A stretch of DNA of 64,000 bases from CAUSKK01 sp963532425 (GTDB lineage: Bacteria > Pseudomonadota > Gammaproteobacteria > Cardiobacteriales > Cardiobacteriaceae). A program made the position numbers and the translations under genes. Positions within the stretch are counted from its first letter, which is position 1, and each line of letters opens with the position of its first letter. This document shows, in pieces, positions 23,515-32,509 of the stretch. Below the pieces are notes generated by a model that was given only the letters and a program-made list of their open reading frames with translations, made no database searches and was not told where the DNA came from. The stretch is taken from positions 124,001 to 188,000 of the forward strand of contig CAUSKK010000001.1 of the NCBI GenBank assembly GCA_963532425.1, read 5' to 3'.

Positions 23515-23742
23515 CTAAACCGGCATATCCAGCCAACGCACTTTGGGTGCGGGGCCGATGATGCGCTTGTCCAGGTCGTTGTAAAAGACGGCGTCGCCCA
23601 CGTTGGCGGTTCCCTCCAGGGCGATGAGTAGGTTTTTGGGTGTCTTGCCCACCAGGCGGCCGCTGGGGAGCACCTCCTGAATCACCGCATATTGCTTCTT
23701 CTCGGGCCGAATAAGAGCCTGAAACTGGCTGAGAACGTCCAT
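23515..23742 (-). CDS. small phage tail-region protein
   Basis: 75 residues, beta-rich in look (QYAVIQEVLPSGRLVGKTPKNLLIALEGTANVGDAVFYNDLDKRIIGPAPKV). This resembles short assembly or tail-tip associated proteins but no family could be named. Last of the tape-measure group of genes. Confidence 0.55.
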   Translation of the reverse strand: MDVLSQFQALIRPEKKQYAVIQEVLPSGRLVGKTPKNLLIALEGTANVGDAVFYNDLDKRIIGPAPKVRWLDMPV

Positions 23743-23743
23743 G

Positions 23744-24142
23744 TCAAACCGTCAGCAGATAGATGGCGGCGTGGTAGTAGTCGTTGCCGTCCTCGTCGTG
23801 TGTCCAGCGTACGGGCTCGGCACTGATGGCCTTGTCGTGGCTGCGAAAAATGACGCCGAAGCGCTTGCCGTGGTAGTCCAGCTGCAGGGTCAAATCTGGC
23901 ACCCCGGCCCATTCCTGTAGCGTTTCTACGGTGCGGCGGCGCAGCCAATTGGCGCTGTCGCTGTTGCTCAGGGTGATGGGCCGGCCGGCGCGCTTGACGC
24001 CCTGTTGCACGATAATGGCTCCACTCAAGGTGCGCTGGGGGGTGGACTGGGCCAGCTGGCCCCAGTCGAATTCGTCGCTCCAACGCAGATAGTCGGGCAG
24101 GTTCAGGACGTCGCCAGTGTCGTTGCGGGTCAGGCTAATCAT
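23744..24142 (-). CDS. phage tail-region protein
   Basis: 132 residues. The pattern (ISLTRNDTGDVLNLPDYLRWSDEFDWGQLAQSTPQRTLSGAIIVQQGVKRAGRPITLSN...WAGVPDLTLQLDYHGKRFGVIFRSHDKAISAEPV) resembles tail-tip adaptor proteins that follow the tape measure gene. Start overlaps the tape measure stop by 4 bases. Confidence 0.6.
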   Translation of the reverse strand: MISLTRNDTGDVLNLPDYLRWSDEFDWGQLAQSTPQRTLSGAIIVQQGVKRAGRPITLSNSDSANWLRRRTVETLQEWAGVPDLTLQLDYHGKRFGVIFRSHDKAISAEPVRWTHDEDGNDYYHAAIYLLTV

Positions 24143-27100
24143 TGGGGCCTCCGTTTTTGGTCTTGGATAAGCTTTTCAGTGAGATTGGTCAGGGCGCGCC
24201 GCTCGCCCTCGGCCACCATGCGCCGGGTGTTGTCCTCGATGCTGTCGCCGATTTGGCGGGCGGCCCTCTCGTAGTCAAGATTGCTGCTACTGGCGGCCCG
24301 CTGGCGTTGCTGTTCCAGCTGCTGGGCCAGGCGCTTGCTGTTGATACGCTCCTGCAGCTGGAGCGCTTCCTCGTAGCTTCTGGTTTCATCACTATTACCC
24401 CGGGCTTTGGCGGTGTCGCGTTTGGCTCTGAGCTCCTGCAATTTCCGCTCGTTGTCCAGCCGCATTTGCGCGGTGGAATCGCCGTTGAGTTCGGCCAGCT
24501 GGGCCCGCAGACTCTTGACCGTATCGGCGGCCTCATCGTTGGCGGCCCGCATTTTTTCGCGGATTTTGTCCATGGCGGCGGAAACGCGGCCGTCCAGCTG
24601 GTCGCCTAGGCTGCTGTAGCTGGCCGTCAGGTCGCGCACGTGCCAGGTGCCGAGATTGATTTTCTCGTTGAGGCTGGCGACGGTCTGGTTGTAGCGGGTC
24701 AGCTCCTGGGCCGATTTAATCATATTGTCGGTGGCCCGGGCCGAAGCGCTTTCCATGACTCCATAGCTGCCGTTGAGCTGGGCTTGTAGCTTCAGAGCTT
24801 GCACATATTGACCGTGAATGGCGTTTTTCTGCTGCTCGGTGAGCTTGGTCGCATCGTAGAGCTGGGTTTTATAAACCTGGGTGCTGGCGGCGGCGGCCTT
24901 GGTGGCCTCGTCGGCCTTGGCCAGCGCCGTCGCTGTCTTCTCGGTGGCTCCGCTGAGTTCAGTCTTGGCAGCCACGGCGCTACGGTCGGCGGCGGTCATG
25001 GCGGTGGTGGCCTCGCTGAGTTTTCTCACGGCCTCGCTGCCACCGCGTAGGCCGGCATTAAGCTGGGCCTGCTGCTGGGCGCTTAGCTGTTTAAGCTCGC
25101 CGCTCTTTAGCAATTGCTGGTTAAATGCCTCAAAATCCGCCTGGCTCTTTAGGCTTTCCAGAGCGGTATTAAAGGCCTGCTGCACATTGCTGGCAGTCTT
25201 CTGGCCGTGACTCTCTAGATTGGTCATGGCCAGAGTCCAATTGGCCGCCATATCCTTTGCCACCGGGCTGATACCCTCCAGAGTCAGGCCAAATTGTTTC
25301 AGTGCGGCTTCGGCCTTCTTGGCCGCCTCCTCGGCTTTGCCGCCCAATTCGCTTTTTAAAGCTGCGCCAATGGCGGCAGCATCCTGTTCGGTGCGGTCTT
25401 TGGCGCCCTGAAGCGATTTTGACCAGGCGATAATCTCCTGACGGGCGGCCTCGGTACTGACTTTTTTCATCGCGCCATTGATAAGTTCAACGGTTTCACT
25501 GGTGGTCAGGGCAACGCCGCCCACTTCTTCAATATTCTTCTTGACTGTGCGCAGGTGAACCAGGATTTCTTCGTCCTTTGGCGTCATCTTCTCGTAGGCC
25601 TCGGGCACGGTAACGCCCAGAGCTCGATAGGCCTCGTTCAGCCCTTTAATTTCAATGATTTTCTGCTCTTCGTGCTTGGGCAGGCTGTTGGACTTCAGAA
25701 AAGCATAGGTCTTCTCTATTTGTCCGCTGAGCTCCAAATAAGCCTCAGCGCTAAGACGCCCCTTCTGGCGCAGCTCCTCTAGCTGGGAGCCGGCCGATTT
25801 CAGTGATTCCAGATTACTGATTCGGTCAAGATTGGCGGCGATAGTTTTAACCTGCTCCTCCATAAGCTGGCCGCCCCCTTCGCCTAGGGTCTTCAGATTG
25901 GCCAGGATACTTTGGGTTTCTTCGGTGATTTTGCGCGAGTCATCCAGGGCTCTCTGCTGGATTTCTACCAACGAATTTAGCGCCTCCTGGGCCTTTTGCT
26001 GCCCAAGAATTTGCGCCTGCTCTTCCTGGCTTTTTTTAAGTTCCTCTAATTTTTGCTGAGCTTTTTCGGTCTTTTCGGCGTAGGAATCCAAAAACGGCAA
26101 AGAGCGGCCCAGATAGTCCATCATGGCCTCGGCACCGAACCAATCCTGGCCCACCTCGGCGGCTTCGGCCCGCAGTTTTTCCAGCGCCGCTTCGTTCTGT
26201 TTAACGGCGTCATTGATGCTTTTTAGGCCCTTTTCCAGGTCGGCGGTGCTGATTTGCACGCCCTCGGCCATGGATTTTTTCAGGCCCTCGAAGCTCTCCA
26301 GGGCCTCATCGGCGGCCTCCTGGGCGCTGGAATAGGCCTTTTTAGCCTCGGTGTCCAGCTGCTGGAAGGCAAAAACGGCTGCCGTCAGGGCGGCCACCAG
26401 CGGCAGGGCGTTGATGGCCCGCAGTGCCACGCCCAGCTTGCCCACGTTGAGGCCAGCCAGAGTCAGGGCCGAGGACAGGCCCAGCGCGCTAACCTTAACC
26501 GTGGTCAGAGTCAGCGCCAGATTGGTGAGCATGGGGTATTCCTTGGCCATGCCGTCCAGCGCCTGAATCATGCCGCCGGCAGCATTGGCCACGCCGCTGA
26601 TGAGGGGTAGGAAATGGCCGCCCAGGGTCTTGGCCAGATTTCCTAGGGAGGCCTGGGCCCGGCCAATGGCGGCGCTGGTGGTGCCCATTTTGGTTTCAAA
26701 CTCGCCGGTCATGGCGCCGGCGTTGGCGGTGGTGTCGGCCACCGTCGCCAGATTGCGGCTGTAAACATCCATGGCGCCGGCCAGCGCGCCCACGTCATCG
26801 GCGAATTCTGAGCCAAACATCTTAATCAGCAGCTCGCCGCGTTTGGAGGCGTCCATTTTGGACAGCGTCGCCAGAAAATCATTGACGGCCTGCTGCGGAT
26901 TCTCTTTGATTTTGCGGGCCAGCTCCTCCGCTGACCAGCCCATTTCCTTCAGGCCGTTGGTAAATTCCTTGGCGCCGCCGCCGCCGGTGTTGAGCTTGGA
27001 AATAAACGAGGTCATGGCCGTGCCGGCCACCTCGGCGGTTTTGCCCAGCGACATCATGGTCGAGCCCAGCGCCGCCGTCTGCTCGGCACTCAGGCCCATA

Positions 27101-27681
27101 TCCTTGGCCGCGCCGCCGACGCGGGTCAGAAAGTCGATAATCTGCTTCTCGCTGGCGCTGCCGCTGTTGCCCAGGGCGTTGATGGCATCGCCCAGCGCCT
27201 CAATTTCCAGAATGGGCTTTTTAAAGACGTTGGACAGCACCGCCGCCGCCTGCCCGGCCTCATCGGCGGTCATGCCGAAGGCTACAGACATTTTGCCGGC
27301 CAGCTCGGCAAAGCTCATCAGGTCGGGAAGCGCTACCCCCAGCTGCCCGCCGGCTTCGGCCATGGCGGCCACCTCCTCGGCGGACATGCCGAATTGAACG
27401 GCCATGCCCTTGACCTTCTCGCCCAGCTCGGCGATTTGCTCCTTGGAGGCGCCGGTTACCTTGGCCACGCCGGCCATCGCGTCCTCAAAGTCCATGGCCG
27501 ATTTGGCCAGTGCTGCCAAGCCGCCCACGGAAGCTGCCCCGGCCAGTGCCCCCTTAAGAGCATCGGCGGTGGAAGCGCTCTCCTCCAAAGCGTTTTCCAG
27601 GCGGCGCACCTGGTCGGCGGCCTGGCTGGTGTCAGCCCGAATCCGCAGCTCAGTATCTAGACGGGTGCTGTTACCGGCCAT
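24139..27681 (-). CDS. phage tail tape measure protein
   Basis: 1180 residues, started at ATG 27681. The first ~330 residues carry the TP901 tape-measure core (MDFEDAMAGVAKVTGASKEQIAELGEKVKGMAVQFGMSAEEVAAMAEAGGQLGV; FAELAGKMSVAFGMTADEAGQAAAVLSNVFKK; GGAAKDMGLSAEQTAALGSTMMSLGKTAEVAGTAMTSFISKL). A hydrophobic region near residues 390-450 (LALTLTTVKVSALGLSSALTLAGL; ALPLVAALTAAVFAF) is followed by long coiled coils. The protein sets tail length and is injected with DNA. A long tail is implied, so the phage is a sipho- or myovirus; no sheath gene was seen, which favours a siphovirus. Confidence 0.92.
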   Translation of the reverse strand: MAGNSTRLDTELRIRADTSQAADQVRRLENALEESASTADALKGALAGAASVGGLAALAKSAMDFEDAMAGVAKVTGASKEQIAELGEKVKGMAVQFGMSAEEVAAMAEAGGQLGVALPDLMSFAELAGKMSVAFGMTADEAGQAAAVLSNVFKKPILEIEALGDAINALGNSGSASEKQIIDFLTRVGGAAKDMGLSAEQTAALGSTMMSLGKTAEVAGTAMTSFISKLNTGGGGAKEFTNGLKEMGWSAEELARKIKENPQQAVNDFLATLSKMDASKRGELLIKMFGSEFADDVGALAGAMDVYSRNLATVADTTANAGAMTGEFETKMGTTSAAIGRAQASLGNLAKTLGGHFLPLISGVANAAGGMIQALDGMAKEYPMLTNLALTLTTVKVSALGLSSALTLAGLNVGKLGVALRAINALPLVAALTAAVFAFQQLDTEAKKAYSSAQEAADEALESFEGLKKSMAEGVQISTADLEKGLKSINDAVKQNEAALEKLRAEAAEVGQDWFGAEAMMDYLGRSLPFLDSYAEKTEKAQQKLEELKKSQEEQAQILGQQKAQEALNSLVEIQQRALDDSRKITEETQSILANLKTLGEGGGQLMEEQVKTIAANLDRISNLESLKSAGSQLEELRQKGRLSAEAYLELSGQIEKTYAFLKSNSLPKHEEQKIIEIKGLNEAYRALGVTVPEAYEKMTPKDEEILVHLRTVKKNIEEVGGVALTTSETVELINGAMKKVSTEAARQEIIAWSKSLQGAKDRTEQDAAAIGAALKSELGGKAEEAAKKAEAALKQFGLTLEGISPVAKDMAANWTLAMTNLESHGQKTASNVQQAFNTALESLKSQADFEAFNQQLLKSGELKQLSAQQQAQLNAGLRGGSEAVRKLSEATTAMTAADRSAVAAKTELSGATEKTATALAKADEATKAAAASTQVYKTQLYDATKLTEQQKNAIHGQYVQALKLQAQLNGSYGVMESASARATDNMIKSAQELTRYNQTVASLNEKINLGTWHVRDLTASYSSLGDQLDGRVSAAMDKIREKMRAANDEAADTVKSLRAQLAELNGDSTAQMRLDNERKLQELRAKRDTAKARGNSDETRSYEEALQLQERINSKRLAQQLEQQRQRAASSSNLDYERAARQIGDSIEDNTRRMVAEGERRALTNLTEKLIQDQKRRPQ

Positions 27682-28601
27682 CACAGACTCCACTTATCAC
27701 AGGCCACGGCCAGCCGGCTCATGGCGTGGTTGTTGCCGGCCCAGGCCAGCGCGTGGGCCAGAACGAAGCGCTCCTCATCGATGCGAAAAATGGTCATGTT
27801 GTCGCCATCTTTGGAGTGCGTAAAGACGCCGGGCACGGCGAAAACATCGCCGCCCAGGTCGAAGAGCATCGGCGACAAATAGCGCTCGCTGGTATCGCCG
27901 AAGCGCGGATTGCTTTCTGTAGCAAACTGATAGCGGAAGAGGCTCGTAAAGTAGATGCGCTGGGCCGCATTGGGGCGGACGCTCGGCAAATAGCCCTGGG
28001 CACAGGTGCCCCGCGCGCCCGGGTCGGGCCAATTGGGTTCATAGAGAAAGGGGCTGGCAACGGCGCCATCGTCGTAGCCGCCGCCGGAATGGGCCATAAA
28101 AACGGCCACCTCGCCCCGGTGGCTGCGGGCGCTCTCACCAAAGGCAAAAAAATTGCCCGTTCGTTCCTTGGTGAGTCCGTGGGGCCAGGTGCGCGTAAAA
28201 AAAACCACGCTGCGACCGCTGGCCACCAGAAACCAGGCATCGGCGCCGTATAGGTTTTTGCCGTATTTATAGGGCGTGCTTAGCTCCAAGCGCTTCTGGC
28301 CGCTGTCGGGCGTGGCGTCCATGTCCACTCGGCATTGACAGTGGGCGGCGCCATTGCGGATTTCCATCTGGAGAAAAAAGTTCTCGTCGTTGCGGCTGTT
28401 GCGCTTGGGGGCAAAGATATATTTATTTTCCTGGGCATCGGCCAGCACGGTGCGCCAGCCGGCGCCCTCCTTGTCGCCGAAGCCTTCCACCAGGCAGGCT
28501 TGGAAAATCAGCCCCAGATTGCTGTTGGTCAGGGTCGGCGCGCCCCGGTCGGTGGAAAAATAGGCCTTTACGTTCTGTTTGGGTTGGTTAAGGTACAACA
28601 T
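27681..28601 (-). CDS. phage tail-region structural protein
   Basis: 306 residues from ATG 28601 (AGAGAAG upstream), ending in a TGATG overlap with the tape measure gene. No domain is recognised. The sequence is beta-rich with many aromatic residues (PYKYGKNLYGADAWFLVASGRSVVFFTRTWPHG; YFTSLFRYQFATESNPRFGDTSERYLSPMLFDLGGDVFAVPGVFTH). It is not a typical tail chaperone. Position suggests a virion component linked to the tail. Confidence 0.6.
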   Translation of the reverse strand: MLYLNQPKQNVKAYFSTDRGAPTLTNSNLGLIFQACLVEGFGDKEGAGWRTVLADAQENKYIFAPKRNSRNDENFFLQMEIRNGAAHCQCRVDMDATPDSGQKRLELSTPYKYGKNLYGADAWFLVASGRSVVFFTRTWPHGLTKERTGNFFAFGESARSHRGEVAVFMAHSGGGYDDGAVASPFLYEPNWPDPGARGTCAQGYLPSVRPNAAQRIYFTSLFRYQFATESNPRFGDTSERYLSPMLFDLGGDVFAVPGVFTHSKDGDNMTIFRIDEERFVLAHALAWAGNNHAMSRLAVACDKWSL

Positions 28602-28637
28602 TATCTTCTCTCGTATTTTTCTCAATAACTTTGGTGC

Positions 28638-30344
28638 CTAAACCTCCACCGTGTCGCCGTATAGGCAGAGCTGGAAGCCACTCTTGCCCTGGTACTTATG
28701 CGGCGTCGGTTGCACGGCCCGGAGCACCCAAACGCCAATATGAGTGCCGAAGGTATCAAAGCGAACGCAGTCGCCGGCAGCCCAGCCGCTGGTCTGGGCC
28801 GAGCCGAAGGCTCCTTTGGGCAGGGTGAAATAGGGCTTATTGGAGCTGGGATTTAGCGGTGCTAAATCGGCTACAGTGCCGAAGCGGCCGACGAAACCTA
28901 GAACCTCGGCGTACAGGTCGAAATGGTCTTGGTCGAAGAAGACAATGGCCCAGCGGCTGCTGATGGCGCCGGCGTCGGTGAGCGCAAAGGGGAAATCGGT
29001 CAGATTCAAACGGTTGCGAATGGTACTGCCGGTCGCCTCGTCCTTCCAGACGCCGTCCCAATGTTTTTGATAAAACGGCGCCGAGGCGCGCACGGCCAAA
29101 TCGCCGGCAATCAGGGCGCTGGAAACGTAGGTATTGGCCACGGGGTAATCGCGGCCGGTGGGAAACATCAGTGTCAGCGTGCCGTCAATGTCGATGCCGG
29201 TCAGGCGATTGGCCTCCTCCTGGGTATGCTTGGCCTTCAGGGGCATGCGGTAGCCGGATAGATTGAGATTGCGCGCAAATTTGATGGTTCCGGCCGCCGG
29301 GTCAAGCTCGTAATTGCTGCTCTCCACGCCCTTGCCGTCGGCATCTACCAGACAGAGGCCGTCAATGTCCTGGCGGGACAGCTGCACCACCTGGCCGCCG
29401 ACAAAGGCGCTACCAATCTCTTCTTCGGCGTGGTTGGCAATAACCACCATATCGCCGACGCGATAAATCGGCACCAGCCCGTTGGCCGGCAGGCGCGTGG
29501 CGTCGATGCCGAGAATGGACGTGTCCAGCGGCAAATAGCCGTAGCTGACGGCGTTAAAGCGGGCCGTCTGGGCATAGACCAGCTTGTCAAAGTAGATGCG
29601 GACATAGCCATATTGATAGTCGATGACGCCAGAAACGCCGGTGCCGGTGATGTTGCCGCGATTGTCGGCGCCCACGCGGATGGTGGAACCGTCCATGGCT
29701 GTAACCGTCAGGCCAAAACTGCCAGCCCGAATGGGCGAAACGGGCAGGAGGAAACTCAGCGCATCGACGCCCTTCAGGTCGTAGCTGGTGCCAAGGGCGA
29801 TAATCTCAAAGCCGCGCGGCTCGTAGTAGGCCGGCTTAAGGATAAGGCGCCGGTTGGCGTAGTCCATGCGCCCGGCCTCGTGGTCGTTGTTGTTGTCGGT
29901 GAGGCGGATTTTCCCGTTGTCATCGCGGTAATAGCCCCGGCGGCTGGAAGCGCTTAGGGTGCTGGGCACAATGGGCGCGTCGCTTTCCACCTCGATGCAA
30001 ATGTCCGGTGGCTGTAGGGTTTTGTTGCGCTGGCCGGCGCTCTGGCCGCCAAAAAATTGCGTCATCACCCGGGTTTGCAGCGGCAATTGCGCGCCCACCT
30101 CAATGGACTCGTAGCCGATAAATTCCCAACGGTATTGCTGCTTAATGGTTACGTTCGGGTCGCGCAGGCCGCCGCCCTCGATGATTTCGTTTAGGATTTT
30201 TTTAGAATAAACGGGTTTGGGTATTTTGGTTTTGTTCACCGGCCGCAGAAGCGCTTTGCCAGTGGCATAGTCAATGGTGCCAAAAACAAGCCCCGCCGTG
30301 CTTATCAACTTGCCGTTGCCGTCGTCCTGTAGCTGTATTCTCAT
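28638..30344 (-). CDS. phage structural protein with IDYxTG repeats (paralogue of 32768-34591)
   Basis: 568 residues. A recurrent element of the form DDGNGKL...GxIDYATGxxxL appears at residue 6, and weaker forms occur near residues 138 (RDDNGKIRLT...GRMDYANRRLIL), 230 (GADNRGNIT...GVIDYQYGYVRIYF) and 345 (VDADGKGVES...AAGTIKFARNLNL). The same element is in the protein at 32768-34591. These look like linked beta modules of a baseplate or tail-spike type protein. C-terminus ends with TPHKYQGKSGFQLCLYGDTVEV. An inserted cassette separates it from its paralogue. Confidence 0.65.
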   Translation of the reverse strand: MRIQLQDDGNGKLISTAGLVFGTIDYATGKALLRPVNKTKIPKPVYSKKILNEIIEGGGLRDPNVTIKQQYRWEFIGYESIEVGAQLPLQTRVMTQFFGGQSAGQRNKTLQPPDICIEVESDAPIVPSTLSASSRRGYYRDDNGKIRLTDNNNDHEAGRMDYANRRLILKPAYYEPRGFEIIALGTSYDLKGVDALSFLLPVSPIRAGSFGLTVTAMDGSTIRVGADNRGNITGTGVSGVIDYQYGYVRIYFDKLVYAQTARFNAVSYGYLPLDTSILGIDATRLPANGLVPIYRVGDMVVIANHAEEEIGSAFVGGQVVQLSRQDIDGLCLVDADGKGVESSNYELDPAAGTIKFARNLNLSGYRMPLKAKHTQEEANRLTGIDIDGTLTLMFPTGRDYPVANTYVSSALIAGDLAVRASAPFYQKHWDGVWKDEATGSTIRNRLNLTDFPFALTDAGAISSRWAIVFFDQDHFDLYAEVLGFVGRFGTVADLAPLNPSSNKPYFTLPKGAFGSAQTSGWAAGDCVRFDTFGTHIGVWVLRAVQPTPHKYQGKSGFQLCLYGDTVEV

Positions 30345-30477
30345 GTTTCCTCTCGGCCAAAAATGTTTAGCCTAGGGCTTCAGAGGGGCTTTTTTTAGGC
30401 GAGGATGGGGCGTTTGTCTAGAAAAATAAATATTGAAAACAGTTAATTATAAAAATAACCCCTAAAAGGGCTTTTCT

Positions 30478-30499
30478 TATATCGTGCGCACGATATAAT
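30478..30499. promoter_or_regulatory. 20-bp perfect palindrome over a -10 box
   Basis: TATATCGTGCGCACGATATA (30478-30497) is a perfect palindrome. A perfect -10 hexamer TATAAT (30494-30499) overlaps its right end. It is placed to repress the plus-strand cassette 30579-31502. No strong -35 is visible. Confidence 0.65.
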
Positions 30500-30578
30500 T
30501 CCACCCATCGCAACAAGAAACGGCGATAGAACAACCCCCGAAACAAGCTAAGCACCGTGTGTGCATAGGAGCAGAAAC

Positions 30579-31001
30579 ATGATTTACCATCGCTTCAACA
30601 ACCGCGAAACCCCATATAACGACACGCCCCTGATGATGTTTGCAGAAGATGAACTATCAGTCGAACATTACGGCGAAAATCACTGGGTGCTTGATACTGC
30701 CCATATCCCCACAATTAAGGCCACAGACGACATTTTTGTAGAGGCTATGCGTGAATGGCTGGAGAATAACCTTAACTTCATGTCATGCAAATTCTACGCA
30801 GTAGAGGAGGAAGGTTTTATCGAGGCCATGATTGATTTGGCCAACCCTAAAAACATTGTAGAGTCGGCGGGATTTTGGGACTGCGATGACATTATGGCCT
30901 GTTTTATTGATGAGGTTATCAATGAGCGCGGGTGGTGGGTTATTGAAACTCAAGATGGGGCTATTTGTTTTGACCCTGAGTTTGTCCGCCGCGCCGAATA
31001 A
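30579..31001 (+). CDS. uncharacterised cassette protein
   Basis: 140 residues from ATG 30579, with AGGAGC upstream; an earlier in-frame ATG at 30561 is the alternative. The chain is acidic and aromatic (YHRFNNRETPYNDTPLMMFAEDELSVEHYGENHWVLDTAHIPTIKATDDIFVEAMREWLENNLNFMSCKFYAVEEE). No family recognised. First gene of a plus-strand cassette between two tail genes, so probably expressed from the prophage (a moron). Confidence 0.6.
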   Translation: MIYHRFNNRETPYNDTPLMMFAEDELSVEHYGENHWVLDTAHIPTIKATDDIFVEAMREWLENNLNFMSCKFYAVEEEGFIEAMIDLANPKNIVESAGFWDCDDIMACFIDEVINERGWWVIETQDGAICFDPEFVRRAE

Positions 31002-31051
31002 CACCAACCAGCCCCGCCGAAGCGGGGCGCTTAAATTTAAGGAAGAAATCT

Positions 31052-31318
31052 ATGAGAAGAAGGAGTATTACTGAACAATTAAAACGCACGCGTAGCCTGG
31101 AGGAACGACTAGAGCTGTGCCACAAATGGGCCCATGGCTGGGAAAATGATTATATTGCTCTGAGCAAAGAGCTAAAGCGTGCTATTGCATCCGGCGACCA
31201 TATAGCATTAGTTAATGCTCTGGGCGATTTGCGTGGTCTGACTGAGCCAAAATTTAGAGCGCTACATAACGTTTTTAACGAACTGGTCAGCCCCAGCCGC
31301 GAACTGGGAGATGACTGA
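31052..31318 (+). CDS. uncharacterised helical cassette protein
   Basis: 88 residues with AAGGAAG before the ATG. Highly helical and charged (SITEQLKRTRSLEERLELCHKWAHGWENDYIALSKELKRAIASGDHIALVNALGDLRGLTEPKF). No recognised domain. It overlaps the next gene by 8 bases, so the two are probably made together. Confidence 0.55.
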   Translation: MRRRSITEQLKRTRSLEERLELCHKWAHGWENDYIALSKELKRAIASGDHIALVNALGDLRGLTEPKFRALHNVFNELVSPSRELGDD

Positions 31319-31502
31319 AAAAACGCCCCTGCAGCGGGCTCGGGAAAAATATAGCGCAACTAAACGGGTGGCTAAAACTGTTGTCTTTAACCGCGAAAAG
31401 GATGCAGAGCTGCTGGCATTTGCCCAGTCGCTCCCGGATTTTTCCGGCTGGGTCAAAGCCCAGCTCGCCGAAGAAATGCGGGCCCGGAAGAAAAAAAAGT
31501 AA
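31311..31502 (+). CDS. small basic protein, possibly ribbon-helix-helix
   Basis: 63 residues, Lys-rich at both ends. The middle KTVVFNREKDAELLAFAQSLPDFSGWVKAQLAEEM has the strand-helix-helix pattern of ribbon-helix-helix DNA-binding proteins (beta strand VVF, then two helices). It ends the cassette that begins downstream of the palindrome at 30478, and so may bind that palindrome as an autorepressor. This is inference from size and pattern. Confidence 0.5.
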   Translation: MTEKTPLQRAREKYSATKRVAKTVVFNREKDAELLAFAQSLPDFSGWVKAQLAEEMRARKKKK

Positions 31503-31506
31503 GCTC

Positions 31507-32307
31507 CTAAGCCCAGAAATCAGCCTCATGACGGCGATATTTGGCCAGTATTTTTTCGCCCTCATCCAGTCTCTGGCGGAAGGCCTCAATGGCGCCACGG
31601 TGATAGGCATTCACTTCGTTGAATTCACCATGCGGCACCTTGCGCGGCGGCAAATCCAGCTCGGCGGAAATATCAGCCAACGCCCTGCCAATCTGCGAAT
31701 AGGCGCCGGGCAAGCGGAGGTCAAAATAATGGCCCAGCCAGCGAATAGCCTTGACCTGCCGCCAATTTCTGGACTTGCCCAGCCGGTCTTCCAGTCGTTC
31801 AATCTTCCGCTTGGCCTGGCCGTATTTGGCCAGGGTAGAGGCCTCGCGGCTGGAGGAAATCCACGCCTTGGTTCTAAGGGCCTCGTCGCGCTCATGGGCA
31901 ATGCGCTGTTTTTCCTCTTCGGACTTGACCAGCTCCCGAAGCGCTTCTAGGTAGGTGGCGGGGAGGGCGGGTTGTGGCTGAGCGGAGTAACTGCCAGTTT
32001 TGCGAATGGCGGGCAGAACCTCTTCAAAAATCCAGTCCTGAAAGGCCAGCGCTTCGGGCTTGTTGGAACGGGCGATAAGGCGGTAAAGATTGGATTCGTT
32101 GACAAAGGTCAATGATTGTCCGCCGCTGTTCGTAGGGGTATACATTTTATGTACCCCCCTTTCATTAAAGTTGAAGCGACTAGGGCTAGCGTTGCGAATA
32201 TCCAAAATGGCGGCGGCATCGGCCAAACAGAACCACGGTTCGCCGTCCTTCATTTCAATGCGGACGGTGTGCTCTTGGTAGCTGAAAATAGAGAGTTGCT
32301 TATTCAT
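31507..32307 (-). CDS. Bro-N antirepressor-type protein
   Basis: 266 residues from ATG 32307. Bro-N domain at residues ~1-105: TVRIEMKDGEPWFCLADAAAILDIRNASPSRFNFNERGVHKMYTP and FVNESNLYRLIARSNKPEALAFQDWIFEEVLPAIRKTGSY. The C-terminal domain (RKIERLEDRLGKSRNWRQVKAIRWLGHYFDLRLPGAYSQIGRALADISAELDLPPRKVPHGEFNEVNAYHRGAIEAF) differs from that of the other three. The GAAGGA ribosome site can pair with an 11-nt stretch in the leader. The gene is converging with the cassette genes and shares their 160-nt neighbourhood. Confidence 0.8.
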   Translation of the reverse strand: MNKQLSIFSYQEHTVRIEMKDGEPWFCLADAAAILDIRNASPSRFNFNERGVHKMYTPTNSGGQSLTFVNESNLYRLIARSNKPEALAFQDWIFEEVLPAIRKTGSYSAQPQPALPATYLEALRELVKSEEEKQRIAHERDEALRTKAWISSSREASTLAKYGQAKRKIERLEDRLGKSRNWRQVKAIRWLGHYFDLRLPGAYSQIGRALADISAELDLPPRKVPHGEFNEVNAYHRGAIEAFRQRLDEGEKILAKYRRHEADFWA

Positions 32308-32310
32308 AAA

Positions 32311-32413
32311 TTTATCCTTCGGAACTAAAAAGGGCGCGGGGAGGGTCAAAAACCGAGCGAAGGCGGCGCGCGGTATTGGTTATTCCCGCGCCCTCCCCAC
32401 AACGAAGGACAAA
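32311..32413 (-). promoter_or_regulatory. leader RNA able to sequester the Bro-N ribosome site
   Basis: In the minus-strand leader TTTGTCCTTCG (plus 32403-32413) can pair with CGAAGGATAAA (32311-32321), which holds the Shine-Dalgarno sequence: ten Watson-Crick pairs and one G-U. Inside lies a second 9-bp stem GGGCGCGGG/CCCGCGCCC (32332-32340 with 32385-32393). Together they would hide the start of the Bro-N gene. Confidence 0.62.
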
Positions 32414-32509
32414 GAGATTTAGAGAAAGGCTTTAACGCTGCGGGGCGCTACGCTTTGAGTTTTGACGCTCAAGGCCGGCATTTTTTCGCAGGCGGCCCCC
32501 AAAAGTACA

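Noticed and set aside
23480..23515. Inverted repeat after the cI-like gene as a terminator
   Set aside because: The CAACTGTCAAC...GTTGACAACTG arms are not followed by a T run.
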